DNA from: Hormiphora californensis
Taxonomy: Eukaryota > Ctenophora > Tentaculata > Cydippida > Pleurobrachiidae
Direction: 5' to 3'
DNA length: 64,000 nucleotides
Assembly: GCA_020137815.1 (NCBI GenBank)
Contig: CM035353.1
Coordinates: 2,241,982-2,305,981, forward strand
The position numbers and the translations under genes were made by a program. Shown here piece after piece: positions 27,921-39,685 of the stretch. The notes under the pieces were generated by a model. That model saw nothing but the letters and a program-made list of their open reading frames with translations. It did not search any database and had not been told where the DNA came from. Each line of letters opens with the position of its first letter. The stretch's first letter is position 1.

Positions 27921-27991
27921 AAATAGTTCAAAAAATGAAGGGGGCAGCTCCGCCTTGGGTGGTGTGATGACAAATCAGTTTATTTAGTCTG

Positions 27992-28383
27992 AGTCAGGAC
28001 GACAGGACACTATTGGTGCACGGTCGTGCCCACGGAAGGAGTGCTTGGATCATCTTGAAACCGGTTTTAAAGTAACTAATGCATACCCAAAAAAGTGTCT
28101 GTAGCCATTTGGGTGATGTTCTGACAATCCAATCACGAGTTATGACCGAAAAAACAATGAAAAAAGGGCTGTGTTCAGGTCCTCCTTTTTGTCAGTTTAA
28201 AACGTCTTTTTTCATTGTTTTTTTTTTCGGTCATAACTCGTGATTGGATTGGTAAAACATCACCCAAATGGCTACAGACACTTTTTTGGGTATGCATTAG
28301 TTACTTTAAAACCGGTTTCAAGATGATCCAAGCACTCCTTCCGTGGGCACGACCGCACACCAATAATAATAGTGGTCCTGACT
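27992..28383. mobile_element. Foldback element, 392 bp
   Basis: Arms of about 170 bp, for example cgtgcccacggaaggagtgc paired with gcactccttccgtgggcacg, around a spacer near 28170-28205. Confidence 0.9.
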
Positions 28384-28527
28384 AATTACTGAAATACAAT
28401 TTTAGACCTGACCTAATGACGTGTTCGATTAGATAGTATTGATATTGTTTAATGATACAACCGAAGCTACCATTCAGTACCTGATGTTTGTCTCGGAGAC
28501 GTAAGATACTTTTAGCATACCTCTTAG

Positions 28528-28622
28528 CAGGAACCGACCGTCACAAGTAAACAACCAACCATGTCACGTGACTGGTTATCAGCCAATCAGGGACCGGTAT
28601 TTCCAGATTCGGTCGGTTCCTG
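28528..28622. mobile_element. hAT-like MITE copy 7, internally deleted
   Basis: Terminal inverted repeats are present, with the 8-bp duplication CCTCTTAG. About 14 bp are missing between ACAACCAA and GTCACGTGAC. Confidence 0.92.
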
Positions 28623-29031
28623 CCTCTTAGAGTCTGTGAAGCCCCGTACGTTTGAGGTTGTCTTATTAGTTTAGTGTCTTCTAGACTGCAATCCAATAGC
28701 ACGGACCGCCCTGTTTTAATAAATAACCAAGCAAAGTGGTTGGATCCATTGCAACCTATTCTCGCTCCCGTGTGCGGGATTCGCGCCAGGTGTCTATGTC
28801 ACCAAGCCAGGTGGTTTGTAATGATTTATGATGACTTTCAATACAAACCTTTATTAACGAATGCACGACAATTTTTTCATCAAATCCGGGACAAGTCACC
28901 CGATAGTTTATAGTGTGTAATTTCCACCCATCTTCCCAGCATATTTATATTACCAAACACGGTATAGAACGCTAAGCATTTTTGAATTTATTGGTATAAT
29001 TTCACATTATTTTAGGATGCAGTAATTTCAG

Positions 29032-29959
29032 AACGCCGCCATATGGGACTCCTAACCTGAAGATTCCCAACGCTAAGTTTATATTGGGTGAATACCATGA
29101 CTTTTTTGTTGGTATGGCACCCCACCAACTCACCAACCACACTCGGGCTAGTCCAGCATCTGTGTCGATAAAGAGTAGCGGCGCACCTACCCCTGGTAAT
29201 GACCGAGAATTTATTTACAATAGTTGTTAATGAATGTACTACATTTTTATTTTATTTTGGTTTTGTTCTTTGTAAGTTGTATCGTGTTAGGGGCTATCGT
29301 TTTCCATGGTAGCTGTATAAATTATAAACATTTGTTACCTGTCTTCTCAGCAATCTATGTTTTTCAGATATAGAAACGATAATGACCATAACGACGAAGA
29401 GTGCTCCCATTTACAACCGACAAAGAAAACCAAAAAGTACGGGGTTTCCGTTATATATAACCATCAATTATTATAATATTCTAATTTCGTTAGTTAACAT
29501 TGCATTGCTTTCAGATACACGTTTAAAGCAAGCGACCGCTCTACCACAGATTTACAGTACAAAGACATTACCCTTCAAAAAAGGTTTGTATTTTTGTTAT
29601 AAATCAACGCATGCCGACTGTATTTAGGTGCATAAATGTTCCCAGTCTGTCGGCTCTAAAACCGGGCCTTCGGCTTTGGATACAGAAAAGCCCCTCAACA
29701 GCGCTTGGCACTTGAGTCCTTCAATCTGCAAAAGTCAAGTATATAATTTAGCAAGAACCGCGTCGTAGAGCTTGGTGACGCAGTCACCCTTACTGCACTA
29801 CCAGCCGCGTGCAGCATTACCAATCGTAGAGCCAGTGGTTTTACTAACTTACTTACACCTTACACATATTTTTCTTTCTTTTTCAGAGAAATCTTCACTG
29901 CAAATTAAGAGACATAAATCAATGCCACTCGCACAACCTGGTAAGCAAGAAGAAAAAGA

Positions 29960-30000
<41 letters not shown>

Positions 30001-30525
30001 TGTGTGTGTGTGTGAGAGATAAAGGGATGTTGGTGTTTTCTCCTTTCAAAGATACGTGGTATTTTCAATTGAGTAACATCAATACACATTATAATATTTT
30101 GATACAGATTCAACTCCTGCATACGGAGAAAGGAGGTTACGCACCAAAGTGTTTCTAAGTGATGGGATGAACAAGAAACTTAAAAAGACTGATGCCCTTG
30201 GGGTACCACCTGCAACACCTACTAAAGGTACACTATGACAGCATGAATGAGGAAGTTTTGTCCTTCCGGCTGGTTGGATATAATAAGTAAGCGGTATCTT
30301 GCAGCTAGTAGCAATCAACCGATCCTCAATCTCTGATAGCATGGAGAGCAATATCTGAACTGTATCTGACTTATTGCATGCCTGCACCTATTTAGGTGCA
30401 GGTATGCACCTCTAACCTGTTACGAATTACAAACATTTCAGAGCACTTGGAAACTGTTCAGTACATTCAATGTCTCTCGGACATCAAAGGAAAGCGGAAG
30501 TTATCTACCAAGCTAGGTGAAATTG
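29032..30525 (+). CDS. Unidentified multi-exon gene with symmetric phase-1 exons
   Basis: Six plus-strand exons are supported by canonical splice sites and one continuous frame: 29032-29195, 29368-29436, 29515-29583, 29887-29940, 30108-30227 and 30442-30525. Every junction is phase 1, and the five downstream exons (69, 69, 54, 120 and 84 bp) are all multiples of three, so any can be skipped without shifting frame. The protein is hydrophilic and lysine-rich (LRTKVFLSDGMNKKLKKTD, EHLETVQYIQCLSDIKGKRK), with no signal peptide or membrane segment in the visible part. I do not recognise the family. The first exon begins at phase 2, so the N terminus lies upstream, and the gene must continue past 30525; neither end was found. 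Confidence 0.6.
29956..30015. repeat. (GA)n-(GT)n compound microsatellite
   Basis: GA run followed by a short GT run in an intron of the preceding gene. Confidence 0.9.
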
Positions 30526-30715
30526 GTGAGTGAATTTGCAACCACTACCTGGAATATCAGGACGTTTGTTGTTCAGAACAGCACATTCTCTTCTTCTGAA
30601 TTCTGATAATATATCTGAGATATTGCAACCACCTCCCTCCATTGTGATCTGAAACATACCTATTACATAACCTGAACATTAGATTACCCATCCCCAAATT
30701 TGTACCGAACTTGCC

Positions 30716-30905
30716 ACACTTACTCAGTTTCCTGCAGAGAGGAGCGTCAATATGTTCCACTCTCCGTCTGAATTACAGGTCCTCTCACGGCTAACATCTC
30801 GCACGTGCTTCAGTTGATTGTCACCGTCTGTCCGGGATCACTATCGTTCCAACTTCCTAGCACAGAACCGTCTACAACAAACCCGGGACACACTGTAATG
30901 GATTG
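30716..30905 (-). pseudogene. Decayed sushi/CCP exon copy
   Basis: Aligns with the intact exon at 31820-31993 but has lost bases in the middle (atcaactgaagcacgtg) and shows a second frame change (gaacatattgacg), so the module is not translatable. The donor-like end CTGAGTAAGTG is retained. Confidence 0.75.
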
Positions 30906-31019
30906 AAATGGTGTTGGGAGATTTTAGTTGCAGCTGATCACCATTTTCAACAATACAGTATAAAAGGATTAAAGGTCAAAGGATTACCCATCCCCAAATT
31001 TGTACCGAACCTGATAAAA

Positions 31020-31145
31020 TAACTAAGTTTCCTGCAGAGAGGAGCATCAATGTTCCACTTGACAGTCGATGGCCGCCGTCAAAGATCATGTCCAAGATCA
31101 GTATCGTTCCAACTTCCTAGCACAGAACCATCTACAAAGCGCCGT
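31020..31145 (-). pseudogene. Second decayed sushi/CCP exon copy
   Basis: A shorter relic of the same exon, preserving gacagtcgatggccgc and ctagcacagaaccatctaca but missing most of the module. Confidence 0.65.
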
Positions 31146-31189
31146 AGGATCTGTCAGAGCATTGGCCCTATCAGCCGGGATTATCTCAG

Positions 31190-31375
31190 ATGAAGCTGGT
31201 CCCTGATTGGCTGATAACCAGTCACGTGACCTAAATAACGAGTTCTGATTGGTCAGAGCATTGGCCTGACCCTATCAGCTGGGATTATCTCAGATGAAGC
31301 TGGTCCCTGATTGGCTGATAACGAGTCACGTGACCTAAATAACGGGTTCTGATTGGTCAGAGCATTGGCTGTTCA
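31190..31375. repeat. Tandem pair containing hAT-MITE cores (copies 8 and 9)
   Basis: A unit of about 100 bp (gtcagagcattggcc ... ctgattggctgataaccagt ... cgagttctgattg) occurs twice. The MITE interior is present without its terminal repeats. The word gtcagagcattggcctgacc also occurs alone at about 18248. Confidence 0.85.
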
Positions 31376-31438
31376 GCAGCACTAGTGACTAGAGATATCT
31401 ATGTTAGTCTAACTTGGCAGGTGAGTAGAACTTCACTC

Positions 31439-31565
31439 CTAATAAAAGGCTGCAATAAAAGGCTGCAATAAAAAGGCTGCAATAAAAAAATTCAAAAAAG
31501 GCTGCAATAAAAGGCTGTAATAAAATGCTGCAATAAAAGGCTGCAATAAAAGGCTGCAATGGATC
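31439..31565. repeat. 13-bp tandem repeat (GGCTGCAATAAAA)n
   Basis: About nine degenerate units. Confidence 0.9.
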
Positions 31566-31584
31566 ACGTATCCAACTAGACTAA

Positions 31585-31785
31585 AGCGGGAAATAGACCG
31601 AATCGCCAATTGGCGCCACGTGACGAAAATCAACTTGGCGCCAATGGCGATGGTCATACTATTTTTCACTCACCTGCACATCGTCAATTGGCACCAAGTG
31701 GCGCCAGTTTTTGGCGCCAATTTGATGCTAATTTGGCCCAATTGCGCATCGCCAATATTTGGCGCCAATTGGCACGCAAGACCTA
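31585..31785. repeat. Cluster of TTGGCGCCAA palindromes
   Basis: TTGGCGCCA(A) or near variants occur at least five times in 200 bp, with other ggcgcca words. Function unknown. Confidence 0.8.
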
Positions 31786-31819
31786 AAGTTCCCCTTTACC
31801 TTTCAATGCAACTGCTTAC

Positions 31820-31993
31820 CTAGTTGTCTACAAAGAGGGGCATCAATGTTCCACTCTACGTCAGAATTACATGTCCTCTCAGAGCTGCCGTCTCGCACGT
31901 GCTTCTTCTGACAGTTGATGGTCACCGTCTGTCCAGGATCAGTATCGTTCCAACTTCCTTGCACAGAACCGTCTACAACAAACCCGGGACACA
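31820..31993 (-). CDS. Sushi/CCP-domain exon
   Basis: An exon bounded by attgcag| at 31993 and |GTAAGC at 31820. It encodes one complete complement control protein module of about 58 residues with four cysteines in order: CPGFVVDGS, INCQKK, RTCNSD and LCRQL. The W in VEWNIDAPLC is the invariant tryptophan before the last cysteine. Sushi modules mediate extracellular protein-protein recognition. It lies beside two decayed copies of the same exon and about 1.2 kb downstream (gene sense) of another candidate exon at 33028-33140, all on the minus strand, so it is probably part of a larger secreted or membrane receptor. No signal peptide or stop was found. Confidence 0.8.
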
Positions 31994-32096
31994 CTGCAAT
32001 GGATTGAAATGGTGTTGGGAGATTTTAGTTGCTGCTGATAACGGCTGTGCACCATTATCATGACTAGTAAAACTGGGGCGATCGCAAATCGAAGGA

Positions 32097-32230
<134 letters not shown>

Positions 32231-32256
32231 AATTGTGATACGTTATACCTACGGTA

Positions 32257-32872
32257 GGCGGGCTCTAGTGCTAACGGACTCTTTATCTAAATTCAAGGCG
32301 GACTCTATATCTAAAAGCGGACTCTTTATCTACAGTTTGACTTTGAAAAAAGTTTAGATAAAGAGTCCGCCCAATGTAGACTTTTAGACATAGAGTCCGC
32401 CCTGTGTAGACTTTTTAGACATAGAGTCCCCTAGTACATTTTTGCGCCAAATCCCCCAACCCGGACTCTATGTCTAAAATCCTAAACCAACCCAAAACCT
32501 AACCCTAACCATCACCCTAACCTAACCTCGAACCCAACTAATGGCCCTAACACTTCTAAATTAGTATAGAGGTACAGCAAACTCTCGTTTCCGGCCTAAC
32601 GGCCGAAATCTCGAGTTCGCTAAGAATGGCGGACTCTATGTCTAATTTAGATTTATACAAATTAAAAACAACAGCAGTTTTTAATTTAGATTTATGTAGA
32701 TATAATAGAGTCCGGCCTTTGTAGACTTTTTAGATAAAGAGTCCGCCCTGTGTAGACTTTTTAGACATAGAGTCCTCCTAGATTTTAGACTTATTTGGAC
32801 TCTTTATCTAAACCTAAATTTAGATATACAGTCCACTGTAGACTTAGAGTGTAGCACTAGAGTCCGCCTACC
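32257..32872. repeat. Bidirectional GACTCTTTATCTAAA repeat block
   Basis: The 15-mer gactctttatctaaa (or gactctatgtctaaa) and its complement recur at least twelve times in both orientations. At about 32480-32530 there are degenerate CCCTAACC words. Confidence 0.8.
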
Positions 32873-32965
32873 GATACCTACGAATCACGTCGTCACACTG
32901 ACGGATCACGTCGTCACACTGACGATAGGGTGTCACATTTCCGTCAAATTTACATTAGATATAGT
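32873..32965. repeat. Dispersed element with 2-unit VNTR
   Basis: Second copy of the element at 26296-26470 (cctacgaatcacgtcgtcac ... attagatatagtt), carrying two 21-bp units instead of five or six. Confidence 0.85.
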
Positions 32966-33027
32966 TAGATTAGATTAGATAGATATCAACATGAACAATA
33001 CAGTATTTATTTGCTTCTAGTTTATAC

Positions 33028-33140
33028 CTGTTGGTTTTACTCTGTAGCTGTCAGATGCAGTGTCCCCGGAGACAAATTTTATCTTCTCCACATCACTTTC
33101 CGCACTAACTGATACACAGTTAGCGTTAATACTGCCCAAG
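33028..33140 (-). CDS. Candidate extracellular-protein exon
   Basis: A minus-strand open stretch ending in CCAACAG|GTATAAAC at 33028. It reads NANCVSVSAESDVEKIKFVS and continues GDTASDSYRVKPT. The alternating hydrophobic pattern suggests a beta-sandwich module, and its position suggests the same gene as the sushi exon at 31820-31993. The upstream border falls in doubtful sequence and cannot be set. Confidence 0.4.
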
Positions 33141-35650
33141 GGAACTGGTGTTCAGAACCCCCAACCCCTTTTCACTTAGGCAAAAGGGTGGAAAGCCGCC
33201 CTTTCGAATTGTCCACATCTTTTTTACTTCCTCGGGTGGTTGTTCCCTGGGGGGGGTGGGCCCATGACCCGGGTAAGTAGTTGATGAGGTAGCCGGGCCC
33301 TTTTGGTTTAGGTAAAAAATCACCCTCACCCATCCCTGTAAAAATTTTTCCTTTTTTGCGTGTTGTGGTCACCCAAAAACTTCTCCCCATCCCCAAATAG
33401 TAGAGCTGGTTTTTTTATTTGAAGAGGGGGGCTTCCAGATCAAAGGGAGTAAAGTATCAAGGGCCACTTTAATCCAGCTGAAATGAGGGCATAATAATCT
33501 TATCTTATATTTCCGTACCCTTTCCAAGCTAGGATGCCATTACAGCGCCGTTGACTTGTAGTCCCTAAGGGGAAAAATCTAAAAAAAAATGAAAGTCAGG
33601 AAAAGGCAGCCCATCAACCGGAAAAATCCCAACTGAAATGAGAGCCCCTCACTCGGGGGGGCCCAAAATTTTTTCCATTCTGTTTGGAAAATAGGTTTTA
33701 CGTAGCGCGCGATGACAAACACACGGGGCATGGTCCCCGTTTTTTTCCTCTCCTTCTTGGCCACATTGATGCCCGAGTGAGATCGAGGTCCCCACAGCGA
33801 AAAGGGGAAACGATCTCACATTTCAGGCCCCCGCCCCTTTTTTTAAAGAAAATTTTCCCAAAAAAACCCCTGCCAAGGAACTGTTTGGGCTCCCGGCAGG
33901 AAAAATTTTTTATTTTCAAAAAAACCGGGGGTTTTACAAAAGGACCCTTTTTTAAAATTGATTTTTGAAAAATTTTTAAAAATTAAAAATCCCCCCCGGG
34001 GTTGGGGCTTTTTAGATAAAGGGCCGGCCCCGTGTAGGAATTTTTGGAAAAAAGCCCTCTCTAGGAAAATTTGGGGGAAAATTAAGGGTTTTATGCTAAA
34101 TCCTAAAAAATTAAAAAACCCCCATTTTAAAACCTACCCGGGGCCCAAAACGGGGGGGAACCCTTTTAAAAGAAAAGGGGTGGAAACCAAAATTGGGGGT
34201 TTTTTGGGCCCCCCCGAACCGGTTCCCAAGGGGACCAAAATTTTAAAGATTTAATGTTTAAAGAGTCCAAAGAGAAATTTTTAAAAAGAAATCCGGGCCC
34301 TTTAAGGCTTTTTAAAAAGGGGCCTTTTTGAGTTTTAAATTTGGACACAACAACCAAAGGGAAAACCCAAAAAACTTTTTAATTGCACTGGCCCAAACCC
34401 CAAAAACAAAATAACCCAATTTGGAAATTTTTTTTTCCTTAAAATAAATTTTCCCAGTTTTTGAAAAGGGGGGATCGATTAAAAAGGGGAAAAGACCTAA
34501 ATTAGCACTTTTTTAAAAAGGGTCCCTCCCATCGGGGAAAAGGGGGGGAGAGGAGGGAAGGTTGGAGGAGGGAAAAAAGGCCCAAACAAGGCGGGAATGG
34601 GGGCGATAAGAGGTGAGGAGGAGAAAAAGGAAAGAGGCGAGGAAAGGCAGGGTGAGGAGAGAAGGGGGGGAGAAGAGAGGAAAAGGGCAAGGAGAAAGGG
34701 GATCCTCCCCAACAAACTCCACCCCTGGTTTCAAAACCCTACGGTTTTCAAAAATAACGGCCTTTGTTCTTCTCTCGGGCCCTCTTACCTTCCATTACTC
34801 TTCCATTTAAAAGTGGCACAACAAAAAGGGGGGAAAACAAAAGGGTCCTTTTGGGGGCCCCCCCCAAACCCCCACCATTACGATGGTTTAAGATAAATTT
34901 AGCATCCCCTTGAGCAGGGAAAGGCCCCCGGGGGCCCTTTTCCAAACCCCGGCCCCCCCCTCCCCTTTTTTCTCTTTTTCCCCCCTTTTTTTTCTTCTTC
35001 CCCTATCCCTCTCTCCCCTTTTCCTTTTTTCTTTCTCTCTCTCCCTCTCTCTTTTTTTTCGCTCACTCTCTCTCTTCTCTCTTTTCCCCTCTCTTTTGTG
35101 TGCATCAAAGTGATAAATAGGTTGGGGAGGACCTTTTTGGGAAAAGGCTTAAAGGGGCCTCTTCCAAAAGGTCCTCCCCCCCATTAGTCTCCCCGTGCCC
35201 TTTACAACCTCTTTTCCCCCCCTCCCCCCTATCTCTCCTATTTTACAAAAATCAAACTCTCTATCTTCTGGGTCTCTCCTCTTTTGCCTCTCTCTCTCTC
35301 TCCCTTTTCCCCGCTTTCTGCTCTCTCTTCTTCGCTCTCTTCCTCCGCTTTTCTCTTTTCGCTCTCTCTCTCTTTGCCCCCTCGCCTCCTCTTCTCTCTC
35401 TCTCTTCATTTTCTTTCTCCCCTTCTTTTCCTCTCTTTTTCTCTTCCTCTCTTCTTTTCTCTTCTCTCTCTTCTCCCCCTTTCTCTCTCTTTTCTCTTTT
35501 CTCCCTCTCTCCCTCTCTCCGCTTTTCTCGTCTCTCTCCCCTCTTTTTCTCTCTCCCCTTCTGTTTTTTTTAGCGCCGGGGATATATGATTTACCCCAAT
35601 CTTTTTAAATTTTTCCATTTTTTCCCCCCTGTCTCCCCCACTTTTTTGGT
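33141..35650. other. Tract resembling corrupted base calls
   Basis: The sequence is dominated by short homopolymers (ggggggcccaaaattttttc) unlike the rest of the window. The segment near 34010-34300 is recognisable as a damaged version of the repeat block at 32370-32800 (tagataaagggccggccccg for tagataaagagtccgccctg). No genes should be called here. Confidence 0.75.
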
Positions 35651-35697
35651 GTGCCTTATAGCTAATGGTCTTGTCAAGAAACTACAGCAGCTCTCCT

Positions 35698-35875
<178 letters not shown>

Positions 35876-37220
35876 CTGTAATTTTTTAGGTACTGGTAGG
35901 GGGAGCAGCGGCAGGGGGTTTGGGGACCGATTCTCACAGATTTTAGACATTTAGAAGTCCATCTCCACCTTCTTTCTGTTTACGTAGCATCTGTATGTTT
36001 TGAAGGCCGAAGGGGGCGAAGCCCCCGGAAAATTTAGAATTTTAACTGATTTTCACATTCTCTACAAAATATTTCAATAAAATTTCCATTTTTGGTAAAT
36101 CCCAGCCCCCCCCCCCCCCCCGGTGTCGTGGGCCCTGCAACGCAACTGGATTCAGCTTTCTCTCTTATCGTTCATTTTTTCGCCTTTCGGTGCACGAGCC
36201 AATCAGAAGCTTTGATTTCGAAATTAAGGCCCAAACTACAGAAAGCTAAATCCGGTTGAGTTGGATTCCTCTCCAAAAGCTGCAATTTAGAAAATCTCAG
36301 CATTGTGGGTACGTCACGCCCCCCTGTTCGCACGTCCCTCACACACTGTATTGTTCATACAACAGCACAACTCACACATACGGGACCTGTATGGCGGCAC
36401 CATAGCCCAATTTGATTATCTGAGCACGCAGCAGTGCGCTCAGATGGGGTCACGGCGCCAGACAGTACAGGACTTGGCCTGCTAGGCGGTCAATTCAGCA
36501 GGGGGTTTCGATCACAGTCAGATACTAACAGGGCATACACTTACAAACAGGGAATATTCTGTCTGGCAGCTCCAAACCCATTATAATTCTTAAAACACGG
36601 TACAATGTGGTCCGATCGGGTGCAGGTGCCGGGCTTGTTTCCTCATGAAATGGGAAATGGTTGTATTTAACAAATGAACGACAAACTTATTTTTGGGTAA
36701 ACGCTCAGGAAATCAGAACTATGACGTACAATATATTGGGACAAATTAGCAAATAAGTTAGCATTCTCCTAAAATAACTCCTTGCCAGAACCACACTCGA
36801 AAATTTTTGTACCAAATAATCCCGTTCCAGACCTAGTACACCAGATATAACTAGTGAAATTTTTGGTCCCCTCTCATTTAATTACATTAATTAGCGTGTA
36901 TTTTAGTGTAAGTGGGGTTTTAGGGCATGGGGTAACTTTGAAATGAGGGTGGGGTAACTTTGGACACCCGTCCAAAGTTACCCCACTATAGTAATATTGG
37001 AACAAACATAAATCCGAACATTTTGCAATGATAAATAAATGAACCTAAAATGTTTAAATGGGGTTTAAATGGGTCAATAAATTAAAAAAGAACAATAGGG
37101 TTAGCCAAACGCCCCATGATTTAAAAAAACATTTGTTGATGTCGACTCAACTTTTTTGGGTGTGAGGAATGATGAAACTAGCCACCAAATAAAATTTCAG
37201 CTCAATCGGACTTGATTTAG
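35876..37220. other. Unassigned intergenic sequence
   Basis: No supported gene. A poly-C run lies at 36105-36121. A stretch at 36930-36990 carries inverted words ggggtaactttgga / tccaaagttacccc. Confidence 0.45.
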
Positions 37221-37221
37221 A

Positions 37222-37560
37222 GGTTGCCACATCCGGCCTGAAACCCATCAAACTTCAGTAATTTGGGGTCCCTCATCCATCCTGTAGTTTGGTAGATGGT
37301 ATTGGCCCTCTAGGCGAGTGTGTTAGTTCTTTTTGCTGAATTGGATAGACAGGAAGTGGTTTACTTATAATGGGTACTGGCTAAATAAAGGAGTTTTGGT
37401 ACCTGTGCTCCTGGCTCCTGCATAGATTGTCTACAAGAACTAGAACACTCGCCTAGAGATCCAATACCATCTAACAAGCTACAGGATGGATGAGGAACCC
37501 CAAATTATTGTTTGATGGGTTTCATGCCGGATTTCTGTGATTTAGCTCCATAAAATAGTT
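37222..37560. mobile_element. Foldback element, about 340 bp
   Basis: Arms of about 100 bp, for example cctcatccatcctgtag with ctacaggatggatgagg and gaaacccatcaaac with gtttgatgggtttc, around a loop of about 120 bp. Confidence 0.85.
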
Positions 37561-37739
37561 AGAATCCTAGTTTTTTTTCACTAACCTATCGAATAGATGG
37601 ATGGAAATGGGCGTGGAGTGGGCTGAATCTAGATTATATGGCCCTAAGCTATTCAGAGAGGGTCTAAGGCAACTCTACAGACATCATTAATTCCAAACCT
37701 GTATTGTGGGGTAACTTTGGCACCAGCGTCAAAGTTACC

Positions 37740-37880
37740 CCAAATCAAAAATTGGGGGGTAAATTTTGGGGAATTTGGACCCCGCCATTCCAATTAAAAA
37801 AGGGGGGTTTTTTTTCCCAATTAGAAAGAAAAAATTTTAAAGGGCAAAAATTTTTTTTAAAAACCCTTAGGAGGGCAGGC
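37740..37880. other. Short tract of homopolymer-rich doubtful sequence
   Basis: Runs such as aaaaaaggggggttttttttccc begin abruptly after normal sequence. Confidence 0.55.
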
Positions 37881-38319
37881 TGGAGAGGATACGAGCGCGA
37901 TTGCCTACTGAGAACAGGAGGAAAAAAGAGGGATGTCCGGAACCCTAAAAATGCATAAATGATGGTGGTTGTTTTAGGTCTATCCGCCTATAGACGTGTG
38001 TATGGGGAAGTCATTGAGTTGTGGGTGCATGAAACTTACCCCTTTCTCATATCTGTGAGAGATGCCCTGCGAATGCCAGAGGTTAGGGGCCTAGGTTAGT
38101 AATTGCTGTAACCACCTAAAACACAAAATGAATCATGGATATGAGCAATGAATGTTCTCATCTCAGGACTTGTGTCCTGCGAACATGTTACCGAAAGGTA
38201 TTACGGTAAGACGTGTGGTAGACACCTGATTATGATACTCTCATATGGATAGATATGGTTGCCTGAAAAAGTATTTGTAAGGGGTAGGGGATAACTGTAA
38301 TTTGCAATCCATTTAACGA

Positions 38320-39480
38320 GACCCCCCGACTACCTACTTTGAAAAAAGGCCCCCCTTTTTTCCCCGCTCACCCATGAATGTTTATAAACAAAACCCTTCT
38401 ATAAATTAAACACCGAAGGGCACGTGCCATCTGCAGTCTAAAAAGGGGACCTAGGGGGGCACCCGGAAAGGTAATGGGGGGGGAAAAATGGGAATAAGAA
38501 CCAAGCCGATCCCGTTGAAGCGGAAGGGACGAAACAGACTGGGGCCAGTAGAAAAATAGGGGGAGGGGGAGGGAACGAGGAGAGGGTCAGCCTAGAAAAA
38601 TAAAAAAAATAAAATAGTGGCCCTGGGGGGGGGGGAAAAAATTAGAAGCCGCACCTTCGCTGTAAAAAAATCGATGAAGCCGGGGGTTTAAACGGGGGAA
38701 GTAACTAGGAAAGAGTACATAGGGATGAAAAAAAAAAGTGCCTAAAGACACTATACAGAAGAAATGAAATGAAGGTTTATTTCATAATACATGGTGTTGA
38801 GGATGATGGATCTGACTGCAAACTGATGACGGGCGAGACGTACTGACTGATGACTGACTGACGCTGACCCGTGCTGCTGATGTGATGACTGACTCAAAAT
38901 TGAGTTAATGATAACCGCGACAGAATACAACGAAAAATCAACGGGATAGTAAGACAAAAAAACGACGTTTTTGTTTTTCGAGGGGATGCTGAGAAAGGGT
39001 TTCCATCCCTTTTGCAGTGATTGAACAGGTACCGGAAGAGGGTTTTGGGCATCAGGAAAATACACACCCCCAAAACTTTTTCTTACTAGTTTTTTTCGTT
39101 TACCCGGTTTCTTTGGGGGTAGCGGGGGGCCCCCCTTTCCCTTGCAAACAAAAATTGGCAGTGAAAGAAGTGGTTGAAATGAACTTTCTAACAGCTTTTG
39201 ACCTTCCCCAAATTAAACCCTTTCTCCTTCACCTCGCTGCCAAAAATAAAAAAAGGGTTTTAAAAGCGAAAAATGGGCAGAGCATTCATGTTTTGGGGAG
39301 TGGCGCGCGCACACAAGTCCATCAAACTGTTTCAATGAGGGGTTTTAGAAGGAGAGCCGTACGGTGCGCGGCTCTGTTTCCTGTTGCCCCCGCCGGTGGC
39401 CCGAATTTTGCATTTTTGGTTCATAAGCTGAGTTTCCGCCCTACCGTTTACATGTCAGTGCATTTTCATGCCAACAGGAT
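38320..39480. other. Second long tract of doubtful sequence
   Basis: Homopolymer-rich text. Near 39280-39370 it is a distorted direct copy of 41634-41740 (ggcgcgcgcacacaagtcca versus ggcgcgcgcacacgtccatc). Confidence 0.65.
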
Positions 39481-39685
39481 CAGGGTTGGTTAATGAAGTG
39501 AGAGAACGATTTGCTGAGTTTTTTCTCCGCTTGGTTCTCCCCTCCGCCTTGCTACTGGTTGGTGTCCCCTGGTCAGCTTTTGACATTCCAACTTAACTAC
39601 TTATCTAACATCTCACACTCGACTCACAAGATGAAAATGTGTATGTAACACGCGAAACGCGCGGCAGGGTGTGTCTCACCAAATT

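Noticed and set aside
33126-35618. Numerous open frames
   Set aside because: They fall in sequence that appears corrupted; none has a recognisable domain.
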